Made by a program: the position numbers and the translations under genes. The notes beneath the pieces are model-generated. The model searched no databases. It was not told the origin of the DNA and saw only the letters and a program-made list of their open reading frames with translations. This document shows positions 7,610 to 16,244 of a DNA stretch of 64,000 bases, piece after piece (position 1 is the first letter of the stretch; each line of letters opens with the position of its first letter). Origin of the DNA: Pseudoalteromonas tunicata (lineage in GTDB: Bacteria; Pseudomonadota; Gammaproteobacteria; Enterobacterales; Alteromonadaceae); assembly GCF_002310815.1 (NCBI RefSeq), contig NZ_CP011032.1:1528001-1592000 (forward strand), in the 5' to 3' direction.

Positions 7610-10100
7610 GCTCGCCTTAAAATTATTTATGCGTGAGTTAAAGCGTGGCGAACTCACCATTATTAGTGCTGCAATCGCCTTGGCAGTATTAACTGTGTTT
7701 ACCTTATCAGCCGTAACTGACCGTATTCGGCTCAACATTGAACAAAAATCAACGGAATTTATTGCAGCAGACCGTCGTTTAGACAGTAATCATGCGATTG
7801 ACTCTGCTTTTTTGAATGAGGCGCAACAGCGCGGGCTGCAAACGGCTGAACTGACTTATTTTGATACCATGCTGTTTGCTAACGACGACATGTTGTTAGT
7901 TTCGGTGAAAGCGGCGACAGAAAGTTATCCGTTACGCGGCAAAGTCATTATAAAAAATACTCTTGATGGTGACACATTTGAAGTGAGCTCAGGCCCGAAA
8001 AAAGGTGAGGTCTGGTTGAGTGAATCGATTTTTTATAGCATGAAATTGCAAGTCGGTGATGAGGTTGAAATTGGGGCTGGTCGTTTTGTGGTTTCGCATG
8101 TGTTGGTACGCGAGCCTGATGGCGCACTATTTTCCTTTACAGGTAATCGTCGCATCATTATTAATCAAAATGACATTGCGGCGACGAAAGTGATTCAGCC
8201 CGGAAGCCGAGTCTTTTATCGTTTCTTGTTTGCTGGGGATGAAACCACACTGAGCGATTATTACAGCTGGATAAAACCACAATTAAAAGATAATCAAACC
8301 TGGGAGGGCATTAAAGATCGCCAATCGCCGTTAGGTGATAATTTAACGCGTTCAAGCCAATTTCTACTTATTGCGGGTTTGTTAGGCATTATTTTAGCCG
8401 CAGTGGCAATGGCGGTTTCGGCAAAACGCTATTGTGAACGCCAATACGATCCTGTGGCTATGATGAAAACCTTAGGTGGGTCGCGCAGTACTATTCGTAA
8501 AATGTATCTCTTACATTTGAGCCTTATTTGCTTTTTTTCAATTAGTTTAGGATTGCTAATAGGCTTTGGCTTGCAAACACTTGGTGCAGATTACCTAGCT
8601 CAATCGATGGGAACAACGTTACCAAATGCAGGTTGGAAACCTTGGTTTATGGCAATTTTTATTGGGGCAGTATGTGCGGTGATGTTTGCGCTAAAACCAT
8701 TACTCGATTTATTTGATATTCCACCACTTCGCGTGCTGCGCCGTAATTTAGGTGATACGCTGGCTATTGGTCGTATGCACATGGCAATGTCGGCATTAAC
8801 TGTATTTGGCTTAATGTGGCTTTTTAGCGGCAATTTAAAAGTGAGTGTGATTTTGTATGGCGCATCTGCGTTAGTTGTTGCGGTTTTGTTTGGGATCTCA
8901 CGGCTTATTTTTGGCGGCGGTCGTCGTTTAGGTTTAAGCCCTGCTAATAGTTGGTCATTGGCATTGGCCACGATTCAAAAACGAGCCAATGCCAATGCGG
9001 TGCAATTAATTAGCTTTGCATTAGCAATCAAATTAATGTTGCTGTTAGTGGTATTAAAAAATGACATGATTGCCGATTGGCAAGCGCAAGTGCCACAAAA
9101 TGCACCAAATGCTTTTTTAATTAATATTGCTAAAGACGAAGTGGCTCCTATCTCGGCGTATTTTGAGCAGCATGGTATTGAGGCAAGCGAATTTTATCCG
9201 GTGATCCGTGGTCGCGTTCAAGCTTTAAATAATGAAAAATATGCCCGTGATGTGTCTTTGCAAGAAGGTGAGAAAAAAGACGAAGAAGCAAAACAAGGGG
9301 TTGGGCGTGAGCTAAATTTAACCTGGGCGCAAGAAATGCCAGCTACGAACGACTTAGTAGAGGGCGAGTGGTTTAATAATGATGGCAGTGCACAAGTCTC
9401 GGTTGAGCAAGGCATGGCTGAAGGGTTAAAAATTAAACTAGGTGATGAGCTGACATTACTGATTAATAATCAAGAAGTAAGTGCTAGGGTCACGAGTTTT
9501 AGAAAAGTCGATTGGGGCAGCATGCAACCTAACTTTTTTATGATTTTAAATCCTGAGGCATTAGCGCATTTTCCGGCTACTTATTTTACGGCATCCCATG
9601 TTAGTAGTGAGCAAAACAAAGTATTTAACCAACTATTGATGCAATATCCGACCATTAGCGTAGTTGATATTCAAGATAGATTGTTACAGGCCCAATCTAT
9701 TATTAACCAAGTATCGCTAGCGATTGGTTTTGTATTGGCCATTGTAGTGCTTTGTGGCACCTTAGTACTGATTTCACAAGTACAAGCAAGTTTGGCTGAG
9801 CGGATGCAAGAAATTGTTATTTTACGAACCTTAGGCGCGCGCGGTAGTTTAATTAAGCAAGCGACCTTGTATGAGTTTTTATTACTCGGTTTAATTGCCG
9901 GTTTAGTCGCTGCGATAGTAAGCGATGTCACGCTTTTAATTATTCAACAGCAAGTCTTTGAATTACCTGGAAAGCTACACCCAAAAATTTGGTTATTTGG
10001 TCCGTTATCGGGCGGGGTATTTGTAGCGTTAGTTGGCTATAGTATGGTGGCAAAAACCATGCGCCAAAATACTCAAGGGTTATTACGCGCACTTAGCTAA
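7599..10100 (+). CDS. ybbP: ABC transporter permease YbbP (FtsX/MacB-like)
   Basis: The 833-residue membrane protein has the layout of YbbP: one N-terminal membrane segment (about residues 18-40), a large periplasmic region, a block of FtsX-like membrane helices (about 255-480), a second periplasmic region and a final three-helix FtsX domain (about 700-820) containing VILRTLGARGSLIKQATLYEFLLLGLIAG-type sequence. Both FtsX domains carry the cytoplasmic MKTLGGSR / LRTLGARG coupling helix that contacts the ATPase. The 11-base overlap with ybbA indicates coupled translation. E. coli YbbP is about 804 residues. Confidence 0.94.
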   Translation: MWVKLALKLFMRELKRGELTIISAAIALAVLTVFTLSAVTDRIRLNIEQKSTEFIAADRRLDSNHAIDSAFLNEAQQRGLQTAELTYFDTMLFANDDMLLVSVKAATESYPLRGKVIIKNTLDGDTFEVSSGPKKGEVWLSESIFYSMKLQVGDEVEIGAGRFVVSHVLVREPDGALFSFTGNRRIIINQNDIAATKVIQPGSRVFYRFLFAGDETTLSDYYSWIKPQLKDNQTWEGIKDRQSPLGDNLTRSSQFLLIAGLLGIILAAVAMAVSAKRYCERQYDPVAMMKTLGGSRSTIRKMYLLHLSLICFFSISLGLLIGFGLQTLGADYLAQSMGTTLPNAGWKPWFMAIFIGAVCAVMFALKPLLDLFDIPPLRVLRRNLGDTLAIGRMHMAMSALTVFGLMWLFSGNLKVSVILYGASALVVAVLFGISRLIFGGGRRLGLSPANSWSLALATIQKRANANAVQLISFALAIKLMLLLVVLKNDMIADWQAQVPQNAPNAFLINIAKDEVAPISAYFEQHGIEASEFYPVIRGRVQALNNEKYARDVSLQEGEKKDEEAKQGVGRELNLTWAQEMPATNDLVEGEWFNNDGSAQVSVEQGMAEGLKIKLGDELTLLINNQEVSARVTSFRKVDWGSMQPNFFMILNPEALAHFPATYFTASHVSSEQNKVFNQLLMQYPTISVVDIQDRLLQAQSIINQVSLAIGFVLAIVVLCGTLVLISQVQASLAERMQEIVILRTLGARGSLIKQATLYEFLLLGLIAGLVAAIVSDVTLLIIQQQVFELPGKLHPKIWLFGPLSGGVFVALVGYSMVAKTMRQNTQGLLRALS

Positions 10101-10122
10101 TCTGAGTGTTCGTTTAAAGAGC

Positions 10123-10150
10123 AAAAAGGTGAGCATGGCTCACCTTTTTT
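10123..10150. terminator. Bidirectional terminator between ybbP and the epimerase gene
   Basis: An AAAAGGTGAGC / GCTCACCTTTT hairpin with A-run on the left and T6 on the right serves both converging genes. Confidence 0.88.
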
Positions 10151-10173
10151 ATGTTCAACGTTTAAAAATAGCG

Positions 10174-11067
10174 CTATTTTTGTAATAAATTACGTAATGC
10201 TTCTTCAATATACTGATGATGAAAGCGAAAGCCTGCATTAAGCAAGATAGTTGGTTTAACCGCTTGACCATGTAGCAATAAGTCAGCCATTTCACCAAAC
10301 AGTAAGGTAAGCACCTTTGCTGGCATGGTAAAAAAGTCTGGGCGGCGAATTGTTTTAGCTAAGGTTTGGCTAAAACACGCATTTGAAACAGGATTTGGTG
10401 CCGTTAAGTTGATTGGGCCATGTAAATAGGCTTGGTTCAAAATAAATAAAATCGCGCTCACCATGTCATCAATGTGGATCCACGACATCATTTGCTCACC
10501 ATGACTAATAGGTCCGCCTAAACAAAGTTTGAAAGCGGGCAACATTTTTTTAAGTGCGCCGCCTTTATCACTCAATACAATGCCGGTACGTAATAAGCAA
10601 ACCCGCGTACGCTCACTTTGTGCTTGATTGGCGATGTCTTCCCACTTTTTACACAGGTAATGGCTAAATTCGGGATGACAATTATCCCAGCTTTCATCGA
10701 CTGCTTGTGCTTGTCGGCCATAAAAACCAATCGCGCTGCCAGAAATAAAGGTATGAGGTGGAGTATCAGCCTGTTTTATGCGGTCAACTAATTGTTGTGT
10801 GATGTTAAAACGGCTTTGCTCTATTTTTTCTTTCTGTTGTTGAGTCCAGCGTTTATCAGCAATCGGTTCTCCTGCGAGATTAATAACGACATCAAGCTGA
10901 TTAAAATCGAGCTGATTGAGATCACTCACGGCATTAATTTGATGGCCATTTAATTTATACGCTTTACTAATTGAACGGGTAAAAACGGTGACATTATGAT
11001 GATTATTAAGAAATTTTATTAGTTCTTTACCAATTAAACCTGTACCACCAGTGATGAGAATATTCAT
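10174..11067 (-). CDS. TIGR01777 family NAD-dependent epimerase/dehydratase (YfcH-like)
   Basis: The product of about 297 residues is an atypical SDR. It begins MNILITGGTGLIG, the Rossmann nucleotide-binding motif, contains INLAGEPIADKRW and SGSAIGFYG, both hallmarks of the TIGR01777/YfcH family, and ends with the family's conserved C-terminal DUF1731-like piece (GQAVKPTILLNAGFRFHHQYIEEALRNLL). I place the start at 11067 because this puts the GxxGxxG motif at the usual distance from the N-terminus; the open frame extends seven codons further. Substrate is unknown for the family. Confidence 0.9.
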   Translation of the reverse strand: MNILITGGTGLIGKELIKFLNNHHNVTVFTRSISKAYKLNGHQINAVSDLNQLDFNQLDVVINLAGEPIADKRWTQQQKEKIEQSRFNITQQLVDRIKQADTPPHTFISGSAIGFYGRQAQAVDESWDNCHPEFSHYLCKKWEDIANQAQSERTRVCLLRTGIVLSDKGGALKKMLPAFKLCLGGPISHGEQMMSWIHIDDMVSAILFILNQAYLHGPINLTAPNPVSNACFSQTLAKTIRRPDFFTMPAKVLTLLFGEMADLLLHGQAVKPTILLNAGFRFHHQYIEEALRNLLQK

Positions 11068-11338
11068 TTTGTCAGCTTCTATTACCACGGTATTTGTCCC
11101 TAAGTGTAGTTAATGTTTGGTTGTTTTTTAATCTTTGTGCATTACGGTGTACTTAGTTTGATTTTACGTAGTAAGCGATAGGGTCGATCAAACTCGGCTT
11201 CGATTAAAATAGCGCAATTTGGCGTTTGTTTATCGAGCTTTAACTGAATTTACATTATGATGTGTTACAGCATGATATTTATAAATTTATTTTGTATTGC
11301 AGTTAGATTTAACCGCAGTTTTATAACAAGGAATAATT

Positions 11339-12427
11339 ATGGTTCAACCCAATTTTTCTGGGATCAGCAAAAGAATGCTTATTTTGGCTGCAACCGTAGT
11401 GGTTTTGGCTGGAGTAAAAGCGGCAAGTGTGGTGATTGTGCCATTTTTGCTTTCGCTTTTTTTAGCTATTATTTGTAACCCACTGATTAATATTTGCGCC
11501 CGCTATCGCATTCCAAAAGGTGTGGCGGTTATTTTAGTTATCCTATTGATTGTATTGCTCGGTATGTCGCTTGCTGGCTTGGTTGGGCAATCACTGAATG
11601 ATTTTTCAAGAAACATCCCAGAATACAAAATTAAGTTACAACAAGAATTTGTGTGGGCGGTTGAAGTTGCAGCAAAATACAATATTTTGCTCAATAAAGA
11701 ACAAATTTTAGAGTTATTTGATCCGGGTAAAGTGATTGATATGGCGTCAAACATGCTTGCGGGCTTGGGTGGCGTGATGGCTAATTTGTTTTTAATTATT
11801 TTGACTGTGGTGTTTATGTTGTTTGAAGCGCCAGTTATCGGTAAAAAAGTACATTTGGCATTAGATGATCCGCAAATGAAAATGCGCCAAATCGACCGTT
11901 TTTTAGAATCAGTGAATGCCTATTTAGCAATAAAAACCTTAGTGAGTTTAGCCACTGGTGTGCTGGTGGGGCTGTTGCTCTGGATTTTAAGCGTTGATTA
12001 CTTTGTACTTTGGGGTGTACTTGCTTTTATGTTTAATTACATTCCCAATATCGGTTCTATTATTGCAGCTGTACCGGCCGTTTTGTTAGCACTGATCCTG
12101 CAAGGCCCTGCGGTAGCCGGCATGGTGGGCTTTGGTTATATCGCCATTAATACTGTGATGGGCAATGTAGTTGAGCCCAAATACATGGGCCGAGGTTTAG
12201 GGCTTTCGACGCTGGTGGTATTTTTATCACTCATTTTTTGGGGCTGGTTGCTTGGCACTGTCGGTATGCTGTTATCTGTTCCATTAACTATGATAGTTAA
12301 AATTGGTTTGGAATCGAGTGATGAAGGTCGCTGGCTTGCTGTATTACTTGGTTCTGGTGAGGAAGATACGCCAGCAATTGAGGTATTGTCGAAACCCGAT
12401 GAAAGAGTAAACGTCGAACAACAATAG
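11339..12427 (+). CDS. AI-2E family transporter (PerM/YdiK-like permease)
   Basis: The 362-residue inner-membrane protein has about eight hydrophobic segments and the family pattern: an N-terminal helix pair, a soluble helical section (about 70-140) and the conserved FNYIPNIGSIIAAVPAVLLAL and GNVVEPKYMGRGLGLSTLVVFLSLIFWGWLLGTVGMLLSVPLT stretches. Members include the AI-2 exporter TqsA and Na+/H+ antiporter-like proteins, so the cargo is not predictable. It is a single gene ending in a hairpin terminator; AAGGAATAATT precedes the ATG. Confidence 0.92.
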   Translation: MVQPNFSGISKRMLILAATVVVLAGVKAASVVIVPFLLSLFLAIICNPLINICARYRIPKGVAVILVILLIVLLGMSLAGLVGQSLNDFSRNIPEYKIKLQQEFVWAVEVAAKYNILLNKEQILELFDPGKVIDMASNMLAGLGGVMANLFLIILTVVFMLFEAPVIGKKVHLALDDPQMKMRQIDRFLESVNAYLAIKTLVSLATGVLVGLLLWILSVDYFVLWGVLAFMFNYIPNIGSIIAAVPAVLLALILQGPAVAGMVGFGYIAINTVMGNVVEPKYMGRGLGLSTLVVFLSLIFWGWLLGTVGMLLSVPLTMIVKIGLESSDEGRWLAVLLGSGEEDTPAIEVLSKPDERVNVEQQ

Positions 12428-12465
12428 ATAATCAGTAATGTTAGGCAATACATTCAGTTAAATGT

Positions 12466-12490
12466 AAAAAGCACCCGAGGGTGCTTTTTT
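12466..12490. terminator. Bidirectional terminator after the AI-2E family gene
   Basis: AAAAAGCACCC, a short loop and GGGTGCTTTTTT form a hairpin with runs on both sides, between two converging genes. Confidence 0.88.
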
Positions 12491-12507
12491 AAACGGTTTG
12501 ACATCTG

Positions 12508-12915
12508 TTATTTAAATTTTAAGCCTTCAACACGCTGCTGATTTAGCTGTAACTCACAGCGTTTATAAGTAATAGTTGCTGCAATTGTATCGGGTAATAA
12601 ATCTAAATAGCGCCAGCGACAGCTATCTTCAACGTATTTTACAAACTCTTGTTCGGCTCGGGTAAATACTTTTAGTAGTTGGACATTTCCGGTTTCGTTT
12701 TGCTTTTTTTCTAAATCGAACTCAATTTTATTACGCCAAGTTTGTGCAATATTTTGCTGCTCGGTAATCTTATTTTCTAAACAACGAATGTAACGCGGGT
12801 TGGTTGACTTGTCGTTGTCACAGCCATCGTTAAAGGCTGCTTGGGCAACAGTGCTGATATTTGCCAGCACTAAAAATCCAACAGTATTAATGAACGTTTT
12901 GTTTAAATGTAACAT
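12508..12915 (-). CDS. LprI-like (DUF1311) periplasmic protein
   Basis: The 135-residue product has a signal peptide ending AQA and then a helical Cys-containing domain of the lysozyme-inhibitor LprI / DUF1311 type: C-N-D...RYIRCLENKI, EQEFVKYVEDSCRWRY and ITYKRCELQLNQQRVEGL, the usual four-cysteine pattern. The gene overlaps the end of the upstream histidine kinase gene by 29 bases, so it is likely the last cistron of the PhoPQ-like operon. A lysozyme-inhibitor role is known only for some members. Confidence 0.8.
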   Translation of the reverse strand: MLHLNKTFINTVGFLVLANISTVAQAAFNDGCDNDKSTNPRYIRCLENKITEQQNIAQTWRNKIEFDLEKKQNETGNVQLLKVFTRAEQEFVKYVEDSCRWRYLDLLPDTIAATITYKRCELQLNQQRVEGLKFK

Positions 12916-14221
12916 TAAATAATGCGCCTCCTAAGGGGCTGTCACTAATGGTTAATTGGCCTTGATAGGCTGATACTAGATCATTGACGATGGCCATGCC
13001 AATCCCATGGCCTGCCTCATAACTGTCGAGGCGTTTACCACGCTCAACTAAACTTGCACGGTCTTTGGCTTTTATGCCTGGTCCATCATCCGCGACTTCA
13101 ATGATTAACGTGTGGTTTTCTGTGCTGATTGTAATGACTACATGGCTAACACAGGCTTTGCAGGCATTATCAATCAGGTTGCCTAAAATTTCCATTAAAT
13201 CAGTTTTGTCACCAAGGAAAAACATTTCTTTAGAACAGCTTAGGTCAATATTAAAGGCTTTGTCACGATAAACCTTGCTCATGGCATTGATGATCGAATC
13301 ACAGACAGGTTTAATTGTGGTGTGTTTTTTCCAAGTGTCAGTGGCACCTGTTGCCGCGCGTTTGAGTTGATGTTCAATCATATGATTGATGCGATCGAGT
13401 TGTTCATTATTTTCTGGACTATGAGCCATTTCGCTTGATTTTAGCACTGCAAGGGGCGTTTTTAACGCGTGGGCTAAATCACTCAGAGATTTACGGTATT
13501 GCTCTTTTTGGCGTTGCTGAGAGGCTAACAGTAAGTTTAAATCTTGCTGGATCTTTATTAATTCAATTGGATAGCGGCCGGTGATTTCGGTTGCTTGACC
13601 GAGCTCAATTTCTTTAATTTCGTGATCAAGTCGTTGTAATGGCCTGGCACTCCAGACAAAACCTATCATTAATAATACGGTGATCACTACACCCATAATA
13701 ATCAGCCAATCGACGAGTGTTTGCCGAAATTCTTGCATGGTTTCAAGTAGTGAGGCGTTATCTTTTAATAAGTAAAAGCTAAATGTATGGCTCGATTGAT
13801 TGGTTTCGTACACCAAAGAAAAACGCATTTGCCAATATTCTTTGTCTTGAAATTGTATTTTTTCAAACAAGGTTTCACCAATCGGCGCTTGGCCAATTTG
13901 TGGCACTAAGTCTTGATTGAGGCTTGATTCTGATTGCCAACGTTTTTCTTCATCTTGATAAATATAAGCGAAGGTGTCGGAATTAATACGATTAAGTTCT
14001 GATGCAAATAAATTTTGCGGCATTTCTACGGAATTTTCAGCGAAGTCGACTTCTGCCACTAAGGTATAAATATGTGCTTCTAAGGTGTTTTCGGTGGCAT
14101 TCACTAGTGAGGCGTAATAAGACTTACCAATCGAAATAAATAAGATAGGTAGGGCAACCACCAATAAAAAGACAAGGATAAATCCTTGTCTTATTTTGAG
14201 CGAAATAACCGGCATTACCAT
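12887..14221 (-). CDS. PhoQ-like sensor histidine kinase
   Basis: The 444-residue kinase has two membrane segments (about 12-32 and 172-192) enclosing a periplasmic sensor domain of some 140 residues, then a HAMP-like linker, a dimerisation helix with phospho-acceptor His251 in SDLAHALKTPLAVL, and an ATPase domain with NLIDNACKAC, VADDGPGI and GHGIGMAIV. The SDLAHALKTPLAVL form of the H-box is characteristic of PhoQ. It overlaps its response-regulator gene by seven bases. PhoQ senses low divalent cations, acid or cationic peptides in enterics; the signal here is not predictable. Confidence 0.9.
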   Translation of the reverse strand: MVMPVISLKIRQGFILVFLLVVALPILFISIGKSYYASLVNATENTLEAHIYTLVAEVDFAENSVEMPQNLFASELNRINSDTFAYIYQDEEKRWQSESSLNQDLVPQIGQAPIGETLFEKIQFQDKEYWQMRFSLVYETNQSSHTFSFYLLKDNASLLETMQEFRQTLVDWLIIMGVVITVLLMIGFVWSARPLQRLDHEIKEIELGQATEITGRYPIELIKIQQDLNLLLASQQRQKEQYRKSLSDLAHALKTPLAVLKSSEMAHSPENNEQLDRINHMIEHQLKRAATGATDTWKKHTTIKPVCDSIINAMSKVYRDKAFNIDLSCSKEMFFLGDKTDLMEILGNLIDNACKACVSHVVITISTENHTLIIEVADDGPGIKAKDRASLVERGKRLDSYEAGHGIGMAIVNDLVSAYQGQLTISDSPLGGALFNVTFKQNVH

Positions 14222-14889
14222 TGGCTGCGTAAGCGATAACCACGACCGCGTAGGGTTTCAATTGGATTGAGCGTGCCATCTGGGTCGATTTTTTTACGTA
14301 ACCGTAAGACAAAAACTTCGATAACATTCGAATCCAGGTCAAAATCTTGGTCGTAAATATGCTCAGTGAGTTCAGATTTTGAGATCACTTTTTGTGGGTT
14401 CACCATGAGGTATTCTAAAACGCGATACTCATAGCCGGTGAGCGAAACTTCAATGTTATTAAGCCACACTTGTTGTGAGCGAGTATTGATGCGAATTGGG
14501 CCTGCTATCATTTCTGGGTTGGCTTGGCCTGCACTTCGGCGGATAAGAGCGTTACAACGTGCTATAAGTTCTTCAGGATGAAACGGTTTAGTTAAGTAAT
14601 CATCTGCGCCTGCATCAAGACCTTCGACTTTGTCTTGCCAGCGGTCGCGGGCAGTTAAAATTAAAATTGGCAGTTCAGCTTGTTGTGCGCGCGCGCGTTT
14701 GATGACTTCGATACCGTTCATTTTTGGCAGACCTAAATCGATAACGGCTAAATCCAAAGGGTATTCGGTTAAATGAAATAAACCACTTTCGCCATCATGA
14801 GCAAGATCAACGCTGTACTTTTCTTTTTCTAGTGCAGCTCTAAGGTTGTCTGCTAAATGTAAATCATCTTCGATCACTAAAATACGCAT
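14215..14889 (-). CDS. PhoP-like OmpR-family response regulator
   Basis: This 224-residue regulator has a receiver domain with the acidic pair at residues 8-9, phospho-acceptor Asp51 (LAVIDLGLPKMNG), the TARDRWQDKVEGLDAGADDYLTKPF stretch found in PhoP proteins, and a winged-helix DNA-binding domain (about 130-222) ending RGRGYRL. It would be phosphorylated by the kinase encoded next, with which it overlaps by seven bases. It abuts the PepSY-protein gene (stop and start share position 14889), so the whole block is probably cotranscribed and feedback-controlled by this regulator. Confidence 0.93.
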   Translation of the reverse strand: MRILVIEDDLHLADNLRAALEKEKYSVDLAHDGESGLFHLTEYPLDLAVIDLGLPKMNGIEVIKRARAQQAELPILILTARDRWQDKVEGLDAGADDYLTKPFHPEELIARCNALIRRSAGQANPEMIAGPIRINTRSQQVWLNNIEVSLTGYEYRVLEYLMVNPQKVISKSELTEHIYDQDFDLDSNVIEVFVLRLRKKIDPDGTLNPIETLRGRGYRLRSQW

Positions 14890-15179
14890 TAATCGTTATC
14901 CTTTTTCACTTTGCCATCTGTTTTATTAACATTCAGATCAATAACATGGCCTTGAGATTGTAATACCCGTACTTTGAAGTGAGAGTCTTTTTCTTTCACC
15001 TTTAAGACTTGGCCTGGATATTCTTTTTTAACAATTTGCACCGCTTGACGTTTACCAATAGAGGTACTTTTGGCTGCAGATTTAACCACAGGTTCAACAG
15101 GTGGCGCTGCGTATAAGTGTGTACTCATTATACAGCTGATTAATAAGAGTAAACTGAGTCGTATCATGGTGTATCGCAT
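14889..15179 (-). CDS. Secreted PepSY-domain protein
   Basis: The product is a small exported protein: a hydrophobic signal (IRLSLLLLISCIMSTHLYA), then a single PepSY domain with SIGKRQAVQIVKKEYPGQVLKVKEKD and a closing VIDLNVNKTDGKVKKDND. PepSY domains are thought to inhibit peptidases or to sense the cell envelope and often sit beside two-component genes. The open frame extends to 15233, but the signal peptide points to the ATG at 15179 or 15167. It lies 20 bases (to the longest frame) after the upstream gene and directly before the PhoP-like gene. Confidence 0.8.
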   Translation of the reverse strand: MRYTMIRLSLLLLISCIMSTHLYAAPPVEPVVKSAAKSTSIGKRQAVQIVKKEYPGQVLKVKEKDSHFKVRVLQSQGHVIDLNVNKTDGKVKKDND

Positions 15180-15252
15180 CTTATCTTTGCTCGCAATAAC
15201 ATAAGTGTAAAGAAAAGAAGTCAGTAAACTCAAGTAGAATTACTCTTTTGTC

Positions 15253-15660
15253 TCAATCATGTCGATATTGTTTAACTACAACCCGACTTTTATTCACCAA
15301 AGGCTCAATATTGAGCTTTACACTGATATAGTTACCTGGGTGTTGCTCAGTAAACGTATCAAAGACTTGGCCACGATATTTATAGCTGACGTTATAGCCA
15401 ATAACTCTGTTAGATTTATTGCGGCGTTTATTATGGTGCTTGTTATCGGTAGTGATGATAATTTTACCACGGTGATTATCATTGTTATGTTTGACAATGA
15501 CTTTATCGTCAAAGTGGTCATCGTAGCGATTGCTATAATAGTCATGATGATACACCGGAGTAACGTTAATTACTTTTGCTTCGTCGTACCATTGGGTGTG
15601 TTTGGCTAGTGCGCTTGTGCTTAATACAAGTAAACAGCTGCTTAAGAGAAGTATCTTCAT
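15253..15660 (-). CDS. Exported basic/His-rich protein resembling the tail of YcfJ-type envelope proteins
   Basis: The 135-residue product has a signal peptide ending ALA and a mature part rich in His, Asn, Asp and Lys (VYHHDYYSNRYDDHFDD, DNKHHNKRRNK). The final third, GYNVSYKYRGQVFDTFTEQ, HPGNYISVKLNIEPL, matches the conserved end of YcfJ-like envelope stress proteins (the GYxVTYxYxGxxxxxxxxxxPGxxIxVxVxVxPV pattern), but the glycine-zipper membrane segment those proteins carry is absent. It appears to be the first gene of the PhoPQ-like cluster. Metal or cation binding by the His/Asp-rich part is possible but only inferred. Confidence 0.7.
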   Translation of the reverse strand: MKILLLSSCLLVLSTSALAKHTQWYDEAKVINVTPVYHHDYYSNRYDDHFDDKVIVKHNNDNHRGKIIITTDNKHHNKRRNKSNRVIGYNVSYKYRGQVFDTFTEQHPGNYISVKLNIEPLVNKSRVVVKQYRHD

Positions 15661-15802
15661 AATTCTGACTCACTTAATTGGGTAACTAAACTCTAAATTA
15701 GCGGTCACTGACTGAATTATGCCTGAATAGTGAAATTTAAATTTAATTGTGGAGTTTTGTTCCAACAAGCTTGAGCAAACCCAAGCTTGTGAAAGCATAA
15801 AT

Positions 15803-16102
15803 TTAAGGCAGCACTTTTTTAAATGGTTTTACAATAGATTCTGCATATACACCCGCAGCAACATAAGGGTCATCGGCGGCCCATTGGCGTGCATCTTCTA
15901 AAGAGTTAAATTGCGCAATAACTAATGAACCAGTAAATCCAGCCTCGGCAGGGTCTTCTGAATCAATCGCGGGGAGTGGACCTGCAACAAATAATCTATC
16001 TTCGCTTTTTAATGCTTCAAGACGGGCTAAATGGGCAGGGCGCGCTTCTTTTCGAAGCGGTAAACTGTTTTCAATATCGGTTGAACAAATCATATACCAC
16101 AT
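15803..16102 (-). CDS. yciI: YciI family protein
   Basis: The 99-residue protein matches E. coli YciI closely over its whole length: [59 protein letters not shown] and VKPFKKV. The fold is ferredoxin-like and the His in RPAHL and Asp in ADDPY are the conserved putative active-site pair; the reaction is unknown in bacteria generally. Its position near yciB and trp follows enterobacterial gene order (yciI-yciB-trpA). Confidence 0.94.
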   Translation of the reverse strand: MWYMICSTDIENSLPLRKEARPAHLARLEALKSEDRLFVAGPLPAIDSEDPAEAGFTGSLVIAQFNSLEDARQWAADDPYVAAGVYAESIVKPFKKVLP

Positions 16103-16244
16103 AACATACCTTCAAGAACAAGTGTGAGAGGCCGCATTATCACTGTTTTGTCCTTGATATGTAAAGAATGATGACAAAAGCTTGAAACTAGGCGTGTAAG
16201 GCTGCTAGCATCGGTCGGATTCGAATAATAAAAAAGGTTTTACC

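Noticed and set aside
15259..15609. 116-codon plus-strand ORF
   Set aside because: It is antisense to the exported His-rich protein, which has a signal peptide, family-like tail and operon context; the plus-strand translation is a hydrophobic shadow.
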